Assembly: GCA_009746045.1 (NCBI GenBank) | Contig: RPFO01000333.1 | Location: 1,489,550-1,553,549 of the forward strand | Source of the DNA: Mesostigma viride | Taxonomy: Eukaryota; Streptophyta; Mesostigmatophyceae; Mesostigmatales; Mesostigmataceae | Direction: 5' to 3' | DNA length: 64,000 nucleotides | Shown: one piece after another, positions 34,863 through 46,772 of the stretch | How the letters are laid out: every line of letters starts with the position of its first letter | Position numbering within the stretch: the first letter of the stretch is position 1 | Notes under the pieces: generated by a model | Database searches by the model: none | Seen by the model: only the letters and a program-made list of their open reading frames with translations | What the model was told of the DNA's origin: nothing | Translations under genes and position numbers: made by a program

Positions 34863-36023
34863 TCAGATCTTGCCCACCGGGTAGCTGCCCAGCACGCGCA
34901 GGTAGGGCGCAAACTCCTGCAGGTGGCGCAGCGCCAGCTGGGCGCGCCGCTCCGACATGTTAGCCAAAAAGTCGATATAGAACAGGTAATCAAACTGTTG
35001 CAGAGAGTTGGCGTCGCTCGAGGTCTCCAAAATGGGCTGGCTCTTGAGCGGGCGACTCTCGATCTTGGTCAGGTCGATGTCGCGCAGCGCAAACACAGAC
35101 AACGCCTTGAAGAGCATCCCAGGGCCGCGGTTGAGGGAAAACACGATGCTGGTCTTGCACAGGGTACCCTCAGGGGGGGTGAACGGCTCCCGTGCCAGCG
35201 CGATGAAGCGCGTCACGTTGCCCGCCTCGTCCTGGATGTCCTCCGCAATGATGTCCAGGCCGTACAGCTCCGCTGCACGCCGGCTAGCTACTGCCGCCGC
35301 ATCCTTCAGCTTGTCCTTGGAGATTTCGAGCGCAGCGCCGGCGGTGTCAAACACGGCCTCCTTGCGCGCATAGGGGTAGGCAGACAGCGTCTTCTCGCAC
35401 TGGGCCAGCGCCTGGGGGTGGCTGCGGATGGACCGCACGTCCTCGATCTTCACGCCGGGGTACACCATGAGGCAATGCCGAACACGCACGTACACCTCGC
35501 CCACGATGTGCAGGTGGTGGCGGAGCAGGAGGTCGAAATTGCGGTGGATGCTGCCGCCCAGCGAGTTCTCGATGGGGAGAACGCCTCGGTCTACGAGCCA
35601 GCTCTCAACGCTGCTGAATGCCTCCTCGAACTGATCGCAGGGTACCGGCTCGCAGCCTTCGTAAGCCGACACGGCTGCCATCTCACTGTACGCGCCAGGT
35701 ACTCCTTGGTAGGCAACGCGAAGCTTTCCCGAACCGAACTCGGTAGCCTGGGGGGCAACAGCACTCGATGCTTTCATCAACAGCGGGTCATCAAAGGTTG
35801 CAGCAGCGCCACCCATGGACGACAGCGTCATGGGGACCTTTTTCCCTGGTAGAGTAACCGCCGGGCCACGCTCCGAAGGCCATACGGATGACCTATGAGG
35901 CCTTTCACCGGCCGCTGCCAACGTTTTACCCCCCAAGGAAACAGTGGGGCATGCCTTTGGCACCGTGTGCAAAAACGACACAGCACCTGAAGCCATTGTG
36001 TGCGTAGGTAGCCACAAGTACAC
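34863..36023 (-). CDS. ADT: arogenate/prephenate dehydratase, plastid type
   Basis: The 386-residue protein is encoded without introns. It catalyses decarboxylating dehydration of arogenate (or prephenate), giving phenylalanine (or phenylpyruvate), the last committed step of Phe synthesis in plastids. Residues 1 to about 95 are basic, Ser/Ala-rich and unconserved, as expected for a transit peptide; Met1 and Met10 ([11 protein letters not shown]) are both possible starts. The catalytic domain begins [17 protein letters not shown] (101-117) and includes [16 protein letters not shown] (147-162) and the essential TRF triplet (271-273). An ACT regulatory domain follows (about 290-380), with [17 protein letters not shown] and ESRP (322-325), which in this family binds Phe for feedback inhibition. 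Arogenate versus prephenate preference cannot be read safely. No breaks are seen, so the gene is probably functional. The neighbouring gene at 36167 is divergent. Confidence 0.93.
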   Translation of the reverse strand: MYLWLPTHTMASGAVSFLHTVPKACPTVSLGGKTLAAAGERPHRSSVWPSERGPAVTLPGKKVPMTLSSMGGAAATFDDPLLMKASSAVAPQATEFGSGKLRVAYQGVPGAYSEMAAVSAYEGCEPVPCDQFEEAFSSVESWLVDRGVLPIENSLGGSIHRNFDLLLRHHLHIVGEVYVRVRHCLMVYPGVKIEDVRSIRSHPQALAQCEKTLSAYPYARKEAVFDTAGAALEISKDKLKDAAAVASRRAAELYGLDIIAEDIQDEAGNVTRFIALAREPFTPPEGTLCKTSIVFSLNRGPGMLFKALSVFALRDIDLTKIESRPLKSQPILETSSDANSLQQFDYLFYIDFLANMSERRAQLALRHLQEFAPYLRVLGSYPVGKI

Positions 36024-36166
36024 CGCCGTTTATCTGCGTGGCATTAACTCAAGCTGCCCCGATTGAGTGCGTCAGGCCCACACGCCGTGTAACAACGGCA
36101 AAATCAAATATACCTTCCTCACAATGTCCTGGGCCTACGCTATAAACCGATAGCACCAGCCGGACA

Positions 36167-36768
36167 ATGCAGGTGGTCGCTGTAAGCAATCCTGCTGTGA
36201 AAACATTGGCACTTAACGACGTAAACGTAGGCAGTCACGCGAGCTCGTCAGTACCTGGTACGGTAGGACGACGGTGGATTATCTACCGAGTTTTGAGGCG
36301 AGTTGTGGTGTTACGGCCATTATCCGTACGGAAACCCGCCTGGTTTGGGGGCTCATTCCACCGTCCAAATTTCACCGTTTGCGCCAGTCGCCTTGCAAGT
36401 TGCAACGGTGAAGTACAGCAGGTGCTTGGGCGTGGGACACAACAACAACAGCAGGTGCTTGGGGGTGAAGGTGCCACCTGGCACCAGGAAATGTTTGCAT
36501 CAAAAAAATGCAAGCAGTGTGACCATGGTACGTGGCTAGTGCATGTGACGATTTTCGTGACCTCGCAGGTGATGGCCTAATGGGCCCTATTGGTAGTCGG
36601 ATCGATAACCCAAAACGTTACTCGTTCGAGGAAACAACAAGCAACGAGTTTGCTGGCAAAGATTTTTCACCAGCGCATTTTGCACTGATTTTCTTCGCAT
36701 GTGCAACTATCAACTTTATTGCGCTAGTAATTGTTGGTTGCGCAATGTCGCCAGCTGCCCAGCATTAA
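36167..36768 (+). CDS. small single-membrane-span protein, exons partly resolved
   Basis: The C-terminal exon is clear. It reads GLMGPIGSRIDNPKRYSFEE and then a hydrophobic span (FALIFFACATINFIALVIVGC), ending AMSPAAQH with TAA at 36766-36768. A 41-bp intron (36528-36568, GTACGT...CTCGCAG) joins it in phase to an upstream exon reading MFASKKCKQCDHG. The first exon probably starts at 36167 (MQVVAVSNPAVKTLALNDV), but the first splice is not resolved because several GT/AG choices change frame. TATAAA occurs about 27 bp before that ATG. A repeated CAGCAGGTGCTTGGG at 36416 and 36451 complicates the acceptor. The size, leader and single span recall small thylakoid proteins, but I recognise no family. 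Confidence 0.45.
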
Positions 36769-37043
36769 TCGATGCCCAGATCACTGCACTTTTACGGTTG
36801 ATGCTAAGGCCGTCCAAATGCTGCTGCACGCCATGCCATTCCCGTGAAGATATCCACGACGGCGCCTTGGCAACTCTGTCGTATCTTAGCCCGCTTGGCC
36901 AACCAGACCAATGCCCGCGTCTTGTTTGAGCTAACTGTATCCATGGCAACGGTACCGTGCTGTCATACATCCTTTATTCGTGCTGCTGGTCTGCGACTCT
37001 GTGAACTTCACAGGAAACGTGCCGTGCGAGCAGAAGTTTAGAT
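36769..37043 (+). other. intergenic: 3' UTR and PPR 5' flank
   Basis: No motif recognised. Transcription of the two plus-strand genes could overlap here; the gap is only 275 bp. Confidence 0.35.
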
Positions 37044-40000
37044 ATGTGGCAAAAACGTCGGAATTACCCTTTCCAGGTTCTGGACGCCATATGGCGCGCG
37101 TCGGCGAGCTGGGCAGGCGTGCAGGGCGACATAAGCTGCCGGGCTCCCCGTTGGTTAAAGCCGGCGGGGTTTGCTGCGCAGAATCATCGCTGCAGCTGCC
37201 TCTCTCGTGCCTGGCAGAATCCGTGGTGCTGCTTCCCCAAGCGTGGCCTTTCCTTTGGCGCTACCCACACGCGTGCGTCATTGCACCCTGCCGAGCGCCT
37301 TTCCCTCCCACCGTCATGCAATCTTGGAGGCACGTTGCTTTATGGCCGGATGCGGTCTCTGGCGGGTCGCGCCGATGCTCAATCCTCGCCTGCTGTGGCC
37401 CCTTATTCTGGTGGCCGCGCACCCCCCCCCATGGGGTGGCAACATTCCCACGCCATCGCCTCTGCTGAACAACCCCGTGCGTACAGCACGGGCGTCCTTG
37501 CCGCGGGCACTGACAGGGTCCACCGGCCACGCACCCCCCCTAAAGGAGGGCCGACGCGCTGGTCGGCGCCCGAGGCCCGCCTCCTTTCCCTCGCTACCAA
37601 GGGGCAAGTATCGGAGCTGACCCGGTTGCTAGCAGCCGCCACCTCCCCATCCTCCTCTTCCTCCTCCTTGCCCTCCACCTCTTCCTTCTCCTCCCCATCC
37701 TCCCCCTCCTTCCCCTCGTCATCATCATCGCCATCATCGTCGTCGACATGGGCCTCTTCATCACCCCCATCGTGTTCGCCGGCGTCATCGTCCTTACCCT
37801 CGCCGTCCCGATCGGCAGACCAGGGGGACCGCCCCACCATCGGCCTGGCCTGCACGCTCAAGGCCACTGAGGTACTGCTGGCGGCCGGGCGGCGGGAGGC
37901 AGCGCTGACGGTGCTAGAGTACGCCGCGACCCTACACACATCACCACCCGCCCCACAAAACGCGTCGCAGCATGCCAGGGAGCCGGCCGGTGCGGCCCAG
38001 CCTGCGCGGGATGGAGGGGCCAGTGCGTTGGCGCCACATGGCGCGCCGACGTTGAGGACGGCATTGACGACCAATGGGATGCTGCCCCTTGCCCACGTGA
38101 CACCACCACCGCTGGAGGTGCGCGCCCCACGGGCCCTGGTGCATGGTTTCCAGGCGTTGCTAACACTGTGCGGGCGCGCCGGGGACGTGGCCCTCTCGTT
38201 GCGTGTGATGGCATCCATGCGCGCTGCGGGCATACGCACGAGCCAGGTGGCCTACGCGTCCGCCTTCCGTGCCTGCGCCACGGGTGGGGATCTGGCGACC
38301 GCCACCGCCCTCTTCGCGGCCTCCCGTGCCCAGCCCTGGGTGCGGCCAGACCCCGTCTTCTACAACGCGCTGCTGTCGGTGTATTCCGCGGTGGGGGACG
38401 CGGGTGGGGCGCTACAGCTTGCGCACGGCCCCATGTTGGCTGACCGGGTGGCATGGGACCAGTTCACCTGGAACACCCTGGTGGCCGCCTGCGCCCGTGT
38501 GGGGGATGTCGGCACTGCCATGGCTCTGGTGGCGGATCTGCGGGCGGGGGCGCCCGTGGGGGGCTTGCGAGGGCAGGGCACCGTAGGTACGGCGCCACAT
38601 GGCGGCAATACCGAGCATGGCGATGGGATGGGAGAGGGCGGACCGCATCACGCGGCAACAAACACCCCCGCGATGACACCTGGCACTGGGGTGGTCGCTG
38701 CACCGAGTGAACGCTCGACCGTACCCGTCGGCGCTGCCTTGGCCGGCGCTCACCTAAGCACCGCCCCTAGGCAAGCCCGACCAGCACGCCAACCACGGCA
38801 CCCACCGCTGCGGCCCGACCTGGTCACCTACAACGCGCTGATCCACGCGTGTGCTCCATCTGGCGACGTCACCACCGCTTGTGCGGCGCTGCGCATGCTG
38901 CTGGGGGAGAGGGTCACTGACGACGACGGGCCAGCCAGGGGGGTGCATCCGCGGTATCCAGCCAGGGGGGGGCGCCCGCAGCAGGGTATACCACACAGGG
39001 ACACGCGCTCGACCTCCCCAGCCCCGCCCTCATCGACCCCTTTGACCCCATCACCATCACCATCCACTACCCCCACTACCCCCAAGCACCTGGTTCCCGA
39101 CATTAAGACAGTCACCAGCCTGCTGGCCGTGTGCGTGGGCGCGGGCGACCTGCCCCGGGCGCGCCAGGTGGTGGCCCTCATGCCGCGCTGGCGCCTGTCC
39201 CACGACGCCATGTCCATGTCGGCCCTGGTGGCCGTGCACGCGCGCGCGGGGGACGTGGAGGGCGCGTTCCGTACGGTGGAGGACATGCGGGCGATGGGGT
39301 TGGCACCAGTGGCCCACACCTACTCCTCGCTCATCATGGCGTGCGCGCACAAGGGGGACGTCGACCGAGGGTTCGCCGTGCTGGACCAGATGCTGGCAGG
39401 CAGGGCCGCACGGGTTGGGGGTGCTGGTCCAACGGGCAGACCTGCGCCAGCCACTGGGGGGAAGGTGGCCGCTATCAACGCTGTGCCTGGGACCGAGAGC
39501 GTTTGGCCATCGTCGCCGGCAGGGTCGGTGCCATCATCAGCCGCGGAGGCATCTGCCCATGTCTGGACAGAGACGTCTGCCGATGCATCGGCCACACGAA
39601 GCGACCCAAGTCCGCCCTCAACAGCAGCAACGGCGCCACCGCCGCTGTCCCCCCTCGTCCACCTGCCGGATGTCGTGCTGTACAACTCGCTCCTCTCCGC
39701 GTGCTGGCGCGTGGGCGATGGTGCGCGGGCCCAAGCGGTGATGGAGCGGATGCTAGCAGAAGGCTTGCGGCCCGACGCGGTGGCGATGGAGACGCTGGCG
39801 CGTGCGTGGGCCCGGGCGGGCGACGTGTCCAAGGCGCTGGCCGTGGTCCAGGGGACGCGGGGGGGCGACCGCCCCTCCCTTCTCTGCGGCCTGGTCATCC
39901 ACGAGTGCCAGCTGCGCGGCGACCACGTGGGGGTCCTCAGGGTGATGGCTGCGCTGCGGGAGTGGGGGTTGGCAACCGGGCTGGATGCCGCCACATGGGC

Positions 40001-40214
40001 CACGGTGCTCAAGGTGTGCCGAGTGCTGACGCAACGGGCGGGGGCGGGACGAGGGGAGCTTGTGGCGCGCGCGGAACTAGAGGCGGACGCCGCAGTGAGT
40101 GACGCAGGCGACCGGCTGGATGGGGACACCTGGCAGTTGATCGATGCTATTCGGGGGCTGCGCAAGGGGCTGGGCAAGGAGCAGGTCACCGACAAGGATA
40201 GGCCGGACACCTGA
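37044..40214 (+). CDS. pentatricopeptide-repeat protein, organelle-targeted
   Basis: The single 1,056-residue ORF has no introns. PPR proteins bind organelle RNA in a base-specific way and act in its processing, stability or translation. Repeat-like units of about 35 residues begin near residue 365. Recognisable starts include HGFQALLTLCGRAGDVALSL, PVFYNALLSVYSAVGDAGGA, DQFTWNTLVAACARVGDVG, DLVTYNALIHACAPSGDVT, DAMSMSALVAVHARAGDVEG, VAHTYSSLIMACAHKGDVDR and DVVLYNSLLSACWRVGDGA. Unusually, they are separated by long low-complexity inserts (near 505-590, 620-680 and 785-870). Residues about 200-260 are a Ser-rich run (37640-37830). The true start is uncertain: the frame is open from ATG 37044, but later Met codons are possible. 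No DYW, E or SMR domain is seen at the C terminus. Confidence 0.88.
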   Translation: MWQKRRNYPFQVLDAIWRASASWAGVQGDISCRAPRWLKPAGFAAQNHRCSCLSRAWQNPWCCFPKRGLSFGATHTRASLHPAERLSLPPSCNLGGTLLYGRMRSLAGRADAQSSPAVAPYSGGRAPPPMGWQHSHAIASAEQPRAYSTGVLAAGTDRVHRPRTPPKGGPTRWSAPEARLLSLATKGQVSELTRLLAAATSPSSSSSSLPSTSSFSSPSSPSFPSSSSSPSSSSTWASSSPPSCSPASSSLPSPSRSADQGDRPTIGLACTLKATEVLLAAGRREAALTVLEYAATLHTSPPAPQNASQHAREPAGAAQPARDGGASALAPHGAPTLRTALTTNGMLPLAHVTPPPLEVRAPRALVHGFQALLTLCGRAGDVALSLRVMASMRAAGIRTSQVAYASAFRACATGGDLATATALFAASRAQPWVRPDPVFYNALLSVYSAVGDAGGALQLAHGPMLADRVAWDQFTWNTLVAACARVGDVGTAMALVADLRAGAPVGGLRGQGTVGTAPHGGNTEHGDGMGEGGPHHAATNTPAMTPGTGVVAAPSERSTVPVGAALAGAHLSTAPRQARPARQPRHPPLRPDLVTYNALIHACAPSGDVTTACAALRMLLGERVTDDDGPARGVHPRYPARGGRPQQGIPHRDTRSTSPAPPSSTPLTPSPSPSTTPTTPKHLVPDIKTVTSLLAVCVGAGDLPRARQVVALMPRWRLSHDAMSMSALVAVHARAGDVEGAFRTVEDMRAMGLAPVAHTYSSLIMACAHKGDVDRGFAVLDQMLAGRAARVGGAGPTGRPAPATGGKVAAINAVPGTESVWPSSPAGSVPSSAAEASAHVWTETSADASATRSDPSPPSTAATAPPPLSPLVHLPDVVLYNSLLSACWRVGDGARAQAVMERMLAEGLRPDAVAMETLARAWARAGDVSKALAVVQGTRGGDRPSLLCGLVIHECQLRGDHVGVLRVMAALREWGLATGLDAATWATVLKVCRVLTQRAGAGRGELVARAELEADAAVSDAGDRLDGDTWQLIDAIRGLRKGLGKEQVTDKDRPDT

Positions 40215-40232
40215 TCAGCATGAGTATGGGGG

Positions 40233-40540
40233 TAATTAATTAAACTCGTGCTCCCGTTGGGGAGTCACGGAGCATTAACCCCGATGGATGGATGGGTGGG
40301 TACACGCAATCCTACCGGTCTAAGCTAGCTACAAGCTATCTACCAGCTATCTACAAAATCAGTCCTACTCTAATGGTGCTCGCGACCCTAGGGGTCCTGT
40401 CGAGCATGCCTCCCGCGTTTGCAAACACGCTCCTTCCCCACGGCAGGGGGGCTGTTGTCCTCTATGACCTGGGCCCACTTGGCATCACGTAGCATGAATG
40501 GGATGACCCTGATGGCAGGGACGGCTGATTAATTAAGGGG
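40233..40540 (-). mobile_element. LINE family A, short 5'-truncated copy
   Basis: On the minus strand the last ~300 bp of LINE A are present: a tail of TTAATTAA, the hairpin at 40247-40269, the GATGGATGG region and part of the RT C terminus (GGCCCACTTGGCATCAC equivalent). It lies 19 bp after the PPR stop codon, so it may form part of that gene's 3' UTR. Confidence 0.75.
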
Positions 40541-43500
40541 ACAGGACATACCTAAAGTGCACTTTTCTGGAAAGCATACCTATGCATGGGATAAAAATCC
40601 CATGATGATTGGGGTCCATAAATATAATTTAAAAAAATTTTCCAGCCACTTTGGGGGGGTACTACCCCCCAGCAGGTGCCCGTTATGTGCTAAAAATAGA
40701 AAAGACGCTATTTTAGTCACATTCCATAGGACTATGCGAAACCATATTGGGACCAAATCATATATTTCCATATAGTTTCCCCACTTTTTAGAAAGTCTGC
40801 CTAATTGGGACCAAGAAATAAGCAAGGATGCACACGTTATTAATCTTCCCGCAAAACAGGTACTTTTTAATTAAAAAATAATAAATCAAATCATAAACAC
40901 TTTTAAAATCGCCATATCATATATTTTCAAATACTAGAGAGGGGGGGACATGCAGCCCCAAAATTTCAGGTCATTCTGACAACCACAGCTCAAGTTATTA
41001 ACATTCATAGGTTGTCACCAGTGACGAAGCTAAGGGAGGTTTTAGCCAGTATTTAACCACACTAACACCCCTAAATGTACATCTATGCCACGTGAAAACT
41101 GGCCAAGCCACATGCTAGCATCCTCTGCACATATGGCACCTCCTATGTTCAAGGCTTGAGGACATTCTGTGCACATGACAAGAACTGCCCAAGTTACAAC
41201 CATTCCAAGACGACCACCCATGTAGACGCTACAAGGAAATTAGAGTAACCATTCAGCCACACTAGCACCTCCTTCATCAAAGACATCTTGAGCAGTGCAA
41301 ACTGACAAAAGCACACATGATTAACTCTTGCACGCTGACGGCAACGCCTGCTCAACATTGTGGGGGGTCATAATTGTGACAAGAACTACTCAAGTTGATG
41401 GGTTTCCTATATGACGACCTAATAACAAGGCGCTAAGGACTACTCAGTAAGCTAGTAACCCCATAAGGCAAATCCATATGCCATCTAACATGCACCAAAA
41501 CCACGCTGAGTATCAAGGAGACAACCAAAAGTATGTTTACAAAGTGCAAAGGGGTGGCCACGCACCTCATACGCCTTCACCGTCCCTCGAGCATGGCCAG
41601 CCTTGTAAATATGTGCATAGCCTTGACAATGGTAGCCCTAACATGCCTAAGCAGCTTTTCCTATGTTTCTCCTAGGTTAGCTAGTGTAAGGTTGATGCCA
41701 ACCAAGCTAGCTAGCTAATCAACACAACAACACCTCCTAAACTGTCCTCCCCGGCATGGATGACAAACTGGGACTATGGAGGCCAAGGAACCAAGTAGGA
41801 ACATGGTATATATAGCTTGCATGCAGTCATGCATGTCAACCATGGTTGGCTCAGCACATTGTTGTCTTGTCACATCATCATAACAAAGGAAAGCTCAAAC
41901 AACCAATGGTGGCAGCTATCTACATGCAGTCACACAAATGCAACATCTCCAACAGCATCATCACTATACACTTCCATCCCTGCACGATAAAATGCAAAGA
42001 AACCATTGGCGGCCCTACAGCGCATGAGCGCTGTGATGCCGCTGCGAAGAGAGGCCTAGGGTGCGTCACTCTCACACAACAAGAAGCGTCCATACGCATG
42101 TAACATCCTTGCCAGAACACGTTTTATGAAATGCCTTATACCTCCCCGAAAAGCTATAGGCTGCGACTGAAGCGGCCCTGTCAATCACGACATCAACGAA
42201 AACAATATAAAGCTGGGCCAGGTATTCGACAACACAACGGCAAGCAACGGCGAGCTACCTGGCGGAAACTGCCCAAAAAGAACGCAAAAAACTTCGAACG
42301 ATGAGCTCATAGAAGAAAGCACTGATATCACAGAACATTCGCGACAACTGATCTGTACCTTGACCTCGTAAATCCCTCGCCCACGAACGCGCAACAACAG
42401 CCGTTCTCCCATGGACAGGTCAGATACGCACTGCGCAGGTCTGAACAATTACTTACCGATAATGGCCGAAAATCTGGCGAAAAGCACCTGCTGGGGTTAG
42501 ATCGAATTCGATGCAACCGATATTAACCCCTAAATGGGCAGAAATACTGCCGATGCATCGGCTGTAACTTCACAATTTTGCAAACCAGATGCCATCCAAC
42601 CCACCCATATCCAATGGCTGTCCTTGGGGGCCAAGCATGTCCATGAGTTGCCCTTCGGGTTGGTATATCACAACCTTACATATATGCAGGGTAGGCCATG
42701 TATAACTGCCGTCAAAGTCAGGGGGGTCAAGACGAGCGTTTTCATTTTTGGTAGAATGTGCATTTTGAATTATGTTGTAAGAGCTAGGCACCTACCACTT
42801 CAGGGATGATAAACAATTAGTTGCTGAACAGTTTGAGCCATTGGGGTCATCATTTGGGTGGGTATACCAGCAGTTACACCCAGTACAGCCCATAGGGGTA
42901 CCGTTGGTAAAAAGCAACCAAGGGGGTAGGAGTGGGCATACTACCTACTAATACCTACGAATATGGCCCCCAACCATGCCACACAATACATTTCCCTTCC
43001 ACAATGATGGGGAAACATAACTGCATCATCACACTGCCCTTACATGGCACCTATGTGCTGGTGCCACCTTGTCCATGCACGTAGGTAACGTGGGACGGAT
43101 ACCCTACGCAAGGCATGCATTCTAGGAGGCAGCCACCAACAAACTAGTGATTTGAAGCCTATTTCAGCTTGCCCTAGCAAGGATAAACTAGGCCTAAGCT
43201 GCTATAGCTTGCCAGGTGATGGCCAGCACACCTGGTGGCACATGCTGACAATGGGAAGCTTCTACTCACCGGTTACATGCTTGATGATGCCACAGAGACC
43301 AGCCAACTGCCTCACACTCATGCAATATGTGTGTGGGAAATGTATAACAAACATATATGGAGGTATTCAAACCCATACAGCCTCTAAAACTTTTCACCAT
43401 CACACTGTGGCAGGTCAACTGACTGAGGGAAGCATCTAAGAAGGGTGTTTTAGAAAGGGGCCAGGCCAGGGTCAAGAAAGAGCATGAATAATGCAAAAAG

Positions 43501-45664
43501 AATGTGCTACACAAGCTAGAACGTATATATAAACGTCAAACATCGATAGGAAAACGATAACTCAGCTTTACCAGGCATCGATGGCGTTACCTTGGCCCAG
43601 GCGGTGGCCGCAAAATGGCGCATTTCGGCACACCAAAGTTGTGCAGCATGGTCGCTGGATTCGGCGATTTCTGGCCACCCTTGCACGTTTACGACTAATA
43701 TGTATCATAAAAAGTACAAAGAAACCAATATATCCTTTAAAATACTCCGGAAAGGTATTGCTGTCAACGTTTCTATCGTCCGGCCTGATCGCAGGTTTTT
43801 CCAGCAAGAACGCTGCCGACACCTATCAAATGGCATTCCCGCGAACCAAAAATTGGCCTGTATCATCTTTAGGACGTATAAAATCAATTTCCTGAGTTTG
43901 GTCAGAAAATTCTAACGAAAACGTAAATGCCATGCGTGGGCGCAAGCCGCCATGGCCAGGTCGTCGTTTTCCGGAATGCACGTTGTACGTGAAAAAGTAC
44001 CCTGACCCCTTGTACTTTGACCGGCCAGAACACCTCTATAACTTTGTCAGAAGTATGCAAACCCTAGTACCATGCTGTGAGGAAAATTATAAACTTTCGA
44101 TCTTCTCAGCTAAACGTTTCCTAATTCTCAATAGTTTTCGCGGCATTTGGTCCCCCGAGAAGGGGCCGACGTGTCGGCTGTAACTCAGTTTTAGGCGGAA
44201 AATCGGCAGCCAGACCATTTAGTCCAGGGGTCCCCAACCAAGGGGGGTGCACTCGGAAATGCATTCTGACCATGGCACCACGCTCATACAGTATTGACAC
44301 ATGGGTATGCGTCAATACGCGCTTGTAAACAGGTCTTTATGGCATGCAACACAAATATGCAGTATAACAGGCAACAAAAGACCGCAGCCAAAAGTGCTGG
44401 AATACAAACACGTTGCCTACCTGCACTAACGGAATGATATACTCCAAAGACATGCCACAAACTGGGCACTTTCAGGGCTAATACCACCCTCTACAGCAGG
44501 TATGGAAGCTTGCTGAACGGTGCACTAGTAAACTCGTGAAATGTAATGGATGGAAGACGTATTCCGCTGCAAACAACACGCAAAAACGTGGCCGTACCTG
44601 GCTCGATCACGACCTTTCCGGATTCTGCTGGCCGGGACCCTCATATCTCACACATACTAATGCTATACAGGCATAGGCCGCCATATCCGCATCATGCATG
44701 CATCTGCCATGATTACCAGGTTGATGTTCCGTGCATACATGGCCTATAAACGCATCCGCAGGCCCAGGAAATGGTGCAGCGGATGTCCGGTAATAAACAG
44801 GATGCTCGGGCTGGCGCAGACTGCCCGGCCATAAGGAGAAAATCGAAAGGCGATACGCTATGGCCCATCTGGCACTGACGACCAAGAAGGCAGTATTTTC
44901 CCACCTGTATTTTCCCAATCCTGAAAATCTGGCCATGCCTGACTTACGAAAATCACGCATCACCATTCTGAGCAACATTCTGAACCGTTTCTAGCCGCGA
45001 GACGCAAAATTTCCTTGCTAACGGCACGTTTGCATCCATATCTCGTTACGCGCGCGCGCGAGTGAAAATTTCCCGCCAAAGTCACGTGATAATTTCCTTT
45101 CCTGGGCTATATTTTACAGGCTATGGCGAATTACCCCCCCAACCCTATACTTTTTCTGAATGCTCACGAGTTCCTGGACACGTTGGACCACTTGCTGCCG
45201 TCACATCTGGCGCGGCGCTCCCGGAAATTCGCGAAATGTGACGGGTACCAAAACTGGGTGCTGTAGCACCCAGTTTACGGACTAAGGGTTAATGCCTGCA
45301 TAACGGTCAGAACAACCCCAAAAAACGCGATTTTACTGCCGCAATCATGAATTCTATTTCATTCCGCGCTACCAAAAAATTCAGATTACCCCCCATGCCG
45401 ATGGCATAAAGAAAACAACAGCGATATTGTAAACCAGCAGCCTGATTTCCACCACAAACTAACATCATAAACTCATCGCCTTCTAGATTCGAGTAAAAAT
45501 CTTGCATTTCGCTTGCCCTATTGTGGTAGTTTCGCCTGAACGCAGTCGCCGCGCCTAATGGGCCATGGCGACTTCCGCAAGGGGTGCGTGCACCGTGCAC
45601 GTGAAATTTTTGGTTCGGTACCGGCGCGAATGTTTTGGCGCCAAAATATTCTGGCACGTCCTGT
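40541..45664. other. AT-rich intergenic block, no recognised gene
   Basis: About 5.1 kb hold only short ORFs without motifs. Features worth noting are two 14-bp hairpins that share the following TGTAACT: GCCGATGCATCGGC at 42549-42562 and GCCGACGTGTCGGC at 44166-44179. There is also a 26-bp near-perfect palindrome at 45251-45276 (arm AAACTGGGTGCT). The base composition and style resemble the interiors of the DNA elements at 15866-17488 and 22600-23520, so this is probably an old transposon graveyard. Confidence 0.35.
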
Positions 45665-46745
45665 CCTTATTAATTAGACTCGTGCTCCCGTCGGGGATCG
45701 AGTCACGGAGCATAATTAACCCCTATGGATGCATGGATGGATGGATGGGGACACACAATCCTACCGGTCTAATCTATCTACAACATCACGCCAACTCTAT
45801 TATTCTAAGCTCTCTACCCTAAGTAGGGTCTTGTCTAGCGTGCTTCCCGCGTGACAGTTTGCAAACGCGGGCGCTTCCCCACGGGAGGGGGTTCGTTGTC
45901 CTCTATGACTTGGGCCCACTTGGCCTTGTCCATAGTCTTGTTCCAAATCACAGAGGAGAGGCCTATGCCCCCCATGTCCTCTAGTCAGCTGTTGATCTTT
46001 GAAGTAAGTAAGTAAGTAAGTACTTGCGTGTCATGCGCAAAGGCATGCCACGGAGTACTATGCTAATCTCATTAGAAAAATAATTACACAAAAGTTTAAA
46101 CAAATATCGTCTGCATCATCCCCCAACCGTTAAGCACTAGATGGGGGCCTTTGAAGATGCGGGCCTTGCGGCGTCTAGCTAGCATCGCGGGTCCCGGCCC
46201 ACGTAAGGAGGTGCCGGCCAGGCTGAGCTGGCCGCAGTCCCGTGGGGGGGCCACGTGATGTATCTACCTGGTTGGTGCGAGCTATGTGCCCTACAAGCTG
46301 CAGGCGCCGCTGCTTTATGGTGCTTGTGATATATGGCGTGCCGAGGTACATGCAGGTCCTTGAGCATTGCGAACATGCATGAGCAGCGTATATCCTACAC
46401 GAAAAATGGATCGCAGCACATGTGTTGGTGACCGCGCCGCCCAGCTTTCTGGCAAGGTCAGCTGTGAGGGTCCACGTCTCGGCCCCGGCGTACGTAGTAA
46501 GATCAGGGAGGACCAGGACCTTACTGAACAGGTCCTGTTTCTCTATCTTGCCCAAGGGCTTGCGCCACATGCAGGGCCCGGTATTGGCGTAAAGGGTGCC
46601 AGGCGAGGGAGATACGGTGGTCCACATCGGCCTCACAGCTGGGGAGTAGGCTGCCCAGCAACTTGACGCGGTCCCGATACAGGACTCGAGAGCCGTCAAG
46701 GAGAAAGAGGGCGGGCGGTGGCTGAGTGAGCCCAATCGCCAGAGC
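45665..46745 (-). mobile_element. LINE family A, 5'-truncated copy with nested LINE B
   Basis: On the minus strand it runs from the tail and hairpin (45681-45707) through the 3' UTR to a decayed RT C terminus (TTYAGAETWTLTADLARKL, IKQRRLQLVGHIARTNQVD). The upstream limit is SHRPPSFSLTALESC near 46735. A 144-bp LINE B end interrupts it at 46005-46148. Several frameshifts are present, so it is inactive. Confidence 0.75.
46005..46148 (-). mobile_element. LINE family B, 144-bp 3' end inserted in LINE A
   Basis: It is flanked by the 8-bp duplication CTTTGAAG (45997-46004 and 46149-46156). Removing it rejoins the LINE A C-terminal reading ARIFKDQQL. It contains the family B hairpin and a CTTA-type tail. 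The order of events is therefore A first, B later. Confidence 0.8.
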
Positions 46746-46772
46746 CGGCTGATGACTGCAAGCTTGTGACCA

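Noticed and set aside
34923-35852. 309-codon plus-strand ORF
   Set aside because: Exact antisense shadow of the dehydratase gene, whose frame shows family motifs throughout.
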